A stretch of DNA of 33,260 bases, from contig JAOTXT010000049.1 in assembly GCA_029862205.1 (NCBI GenBank), forward strand, positions 1-33,260, in the 5' to 3' direction. A program made the translations under genes and the position numbers. Positions 32,169-33,260 of the stretch are shown one piece after another; the first letter of the stretch is position 1, and each line of letters starts with the position of its first letter. This stretch comes from Paracoccaceae bacterium (GTDB lineage Bacteria; Pseudomonadota; Alphaproteobacteria; Rhodobacterales; Rhodobacteraceae). The notes beneath the pieces were generated by a model that made no database searches, had not been told where the DNA came from, and worked only from the letters and a program-made list of their open reading frames with translations.

Positions 32169-33260
32169 ATGACTGCGGAATTGTTGCTCGCTGTCGGAGG
32201 GATCGGCCTGTTCCTGGTCGGCATGATCATGCTGACCGAGGGATTGAAAGGGCTTGCCGGCCGCGCGTTGCGCCGGGTTCTGGCCCAATTCACCGCCACC
32301 CCGCTTAGTGGCGCGGTCACCGGTGCGCTGACCACGGCGGTCGTTCAGTCCTCCAGCGCGACAACAGTTACCGCCGTGGGCTTCGTCGGCGCCGGGCTGA
32401 TCACCTTTCCGCAGGCGCTGGGAATCGTCTTTGGGGCCAATCTAGGGACCACGACAACCGGCTGGCTGGTGGCCCTGTTGGGCTTTAAGCTGCAGCTGGG
32501 CACGATCGCCCTGCCGCTGGTTTTTGCCGCGGCCCTGATGCGGCTCTTCGGTTCGCCGCGGCTCGACATGCTGGGGACGGCGTTAGCGGGGTTCAGCCTG
32601 CTCTTCATCGGCATCGATGCCATGCGCGAGGGGCTGGACGCGCTGGAAGGCGCGGTGACCCCGTCCGATTTCCCGGGAGACTCGCTGATCGGCCGGCTGC
32701 AGCTGGTGCTGATCGGGGCGGCCGTCACCGCGGTCACCCAATCCTCCAGCGCCGGGGTGGCCGCCGCGCTGGCCGCGCTTGCGGCCGGCGCGATCAACTT
32801 CCCTCAGGCCGCGGTCATGGTCATCGGCATGAACGTCGGCACCACGCTGACCGCACTCATCGCGACGCTGGGTGGCTCGACCGCGATGCGGCGTACCGGC
32901 TATGCGCATCTGATCTTCAACGTGATCACCGGGCTGGTGGCCTTCCTGCTGCTGGGCCCCTTCATAGCGGCAATCGGGCGATTTGGGGCCGGGGGCGACG
33001 GGCTGATAGCGGTTGTGACCTTCCACACAGTATTCAACTTGCTGGGGGTGGTGCTGTTCCTGCCGTTCGCCGAACCCTTCGCCGGGCTGGTGACCCGGTT
33101 GGTGCGCGAGCGCGGCCCAACGCTGACCCGGCGCCTGGGCAAACCGATCCTGCGCGACCCGGACGCCGCGACCGACGCCGCCGCCGCGACCGCCGAGGAG
33201 ATTGCCTGCGCCCATTTCGCATTTCTCGACCGGCGTCAGTCGCGGCGCCCGGGTCGCGCA
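32169..33260 (+). CDS. Na/Pi cotransporter family protein, 3' end outside window
   Basis: The frame stays open to the window edge for 364 codons, from ATG 32169. It begins MTAELLLAVGGIGLFLVGMI and carries the two inverted QSSSA repeats diagnostic of the Na/Pi-cotransporter (NptA/PhoU-linked) family, at residues 60-64 and 191-195, each within a half-repeat of about 130 residues (GANLGTTTTGW in the first, GMNVGTTLTAL in the second). Several membrane spans follow. The last residues (EEIACAHFAFLDRR) suggest entry into a C-terminal PhoU-like domain. It would import phosphate with sodium across the inner membrane. The start has GAGGG too close upstream, so an alternative start is possible. It is divergent from the methyltransferase gene. 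Confidence 0.9.
   Translation, partial: MTAELLLAVGGIGLFLVGMIMLTEGLKGLAGRALRRVLAQFTATPLSGAVTGALTTAVVQSSSATTVTAVGFVGAGLITFPQALGIVFGANLGTTTTGWLVALLGFKLQLGTIALPLVFAAALMRLFGSPRLDMLGTALAGFSLLFIGIDAMREGLDALEGAVTPSDFPGDSLIGRLQLVLIGAAVTAVTQSSSAGVAAALAALAAGAINFPQAAVMVIGMNVGTTLTALIATLGGSTAMRRTGYAHLIFNVITGLVAFLLLGPFIAAIGRFGAGGDGLIAVVTFHTVFNLLGVVLFLPFAEPFAGLVTRLVRERGPTLTRRLGKPILRDPDAATDAAAATAEEIACAHFAFLDRRQSRRPGRA

Overview
The window is about two thirds G+C, with short intergenic gaps and frequent 8-base start/stop overlaps. Its gene families point to an alphaproteobacterium, probably of the Rhodobacterales or a close relative; this is judged from protein motifs and codon use, not from a marker gene. I see no rRNA, tRNA, CRISPR array, prophage or complete insertion sequence. 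The first and last genes (a ureohydrolase and a Na/Pi cotransporter) are cut by the window edges.

Layout. 1-2046: arginase/agmatinase-family hydrolase and a convergent membrane fatty-acid desaturase. 2047-2791: gene-free stretch with two inverted REP pairs. 2792-11376: two M20 metallopeptidases (an aminoacylase/hippurate-hydrolase type and ArgE) divergent from a five-gene oligopeptide-type ABC importer (two ATPases, binding protein, two permeases). 11428-14601: lipoprotein, glycine-amidinotransferase-like enzyme, relic of a BrnA-type antitoxin, LytM-like protein with lost metal-site residues, OsmC-like protein; this part is packed with REP pairs. 14768-17426: small ORFs, a TVP38/TMEM64 membrane protein and a PfkB-family kinase, ending at a strikingly AT-rich block upstream of a proline-rich 75-residue ORF. 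17717-23563: polyamine/guanidino catabolic cluster (glutamine-synthetase-like PuuA homologue, agmatinase homologue, GntR/FCD regulator, class III aminotransferase, PuuB-like FAD oxidase). 23564-24745: lower-GC stretch with a small membrane ORF and a receiver-domain protein that looks like the tail of a hybrid kinase. 24899-33260: class III nucleotidyl cyclase, metG, small membrane protein, dimethylformamidase-like protein overlapping a PaiB-like gene, methyltransferase, and a Na/Pi cotransporter.

How the genes may work together. One theme is nitrogen salvage from amino-acid derivatives: uptake of peptides or acylated amino acids by the ABC importer, deacylation by the M20 enzymes, and turnover of guanidino compounds and polyamines by two ureohydrolases, the amidinotransferase and the Puu-like cluster. 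The latter carries two near-identical palindromes (TTGTGATCACAA core) beside the regulator gene, one in the divergent promoter and one overlapping the regulator's stop codon; they are very likely its operators.

The most unusual pattern is a family of paired REP hairpins with a GTAG foot. In four intact genes and one gene relic, the stop codon is the TAG of that foot. I found no complete unknown defence, mobile or RNA system; the other leads are the REP/stop-codon coupling, the AT-rich block with its proline-rich ORF, and several enzymes with altered active-site motifs.
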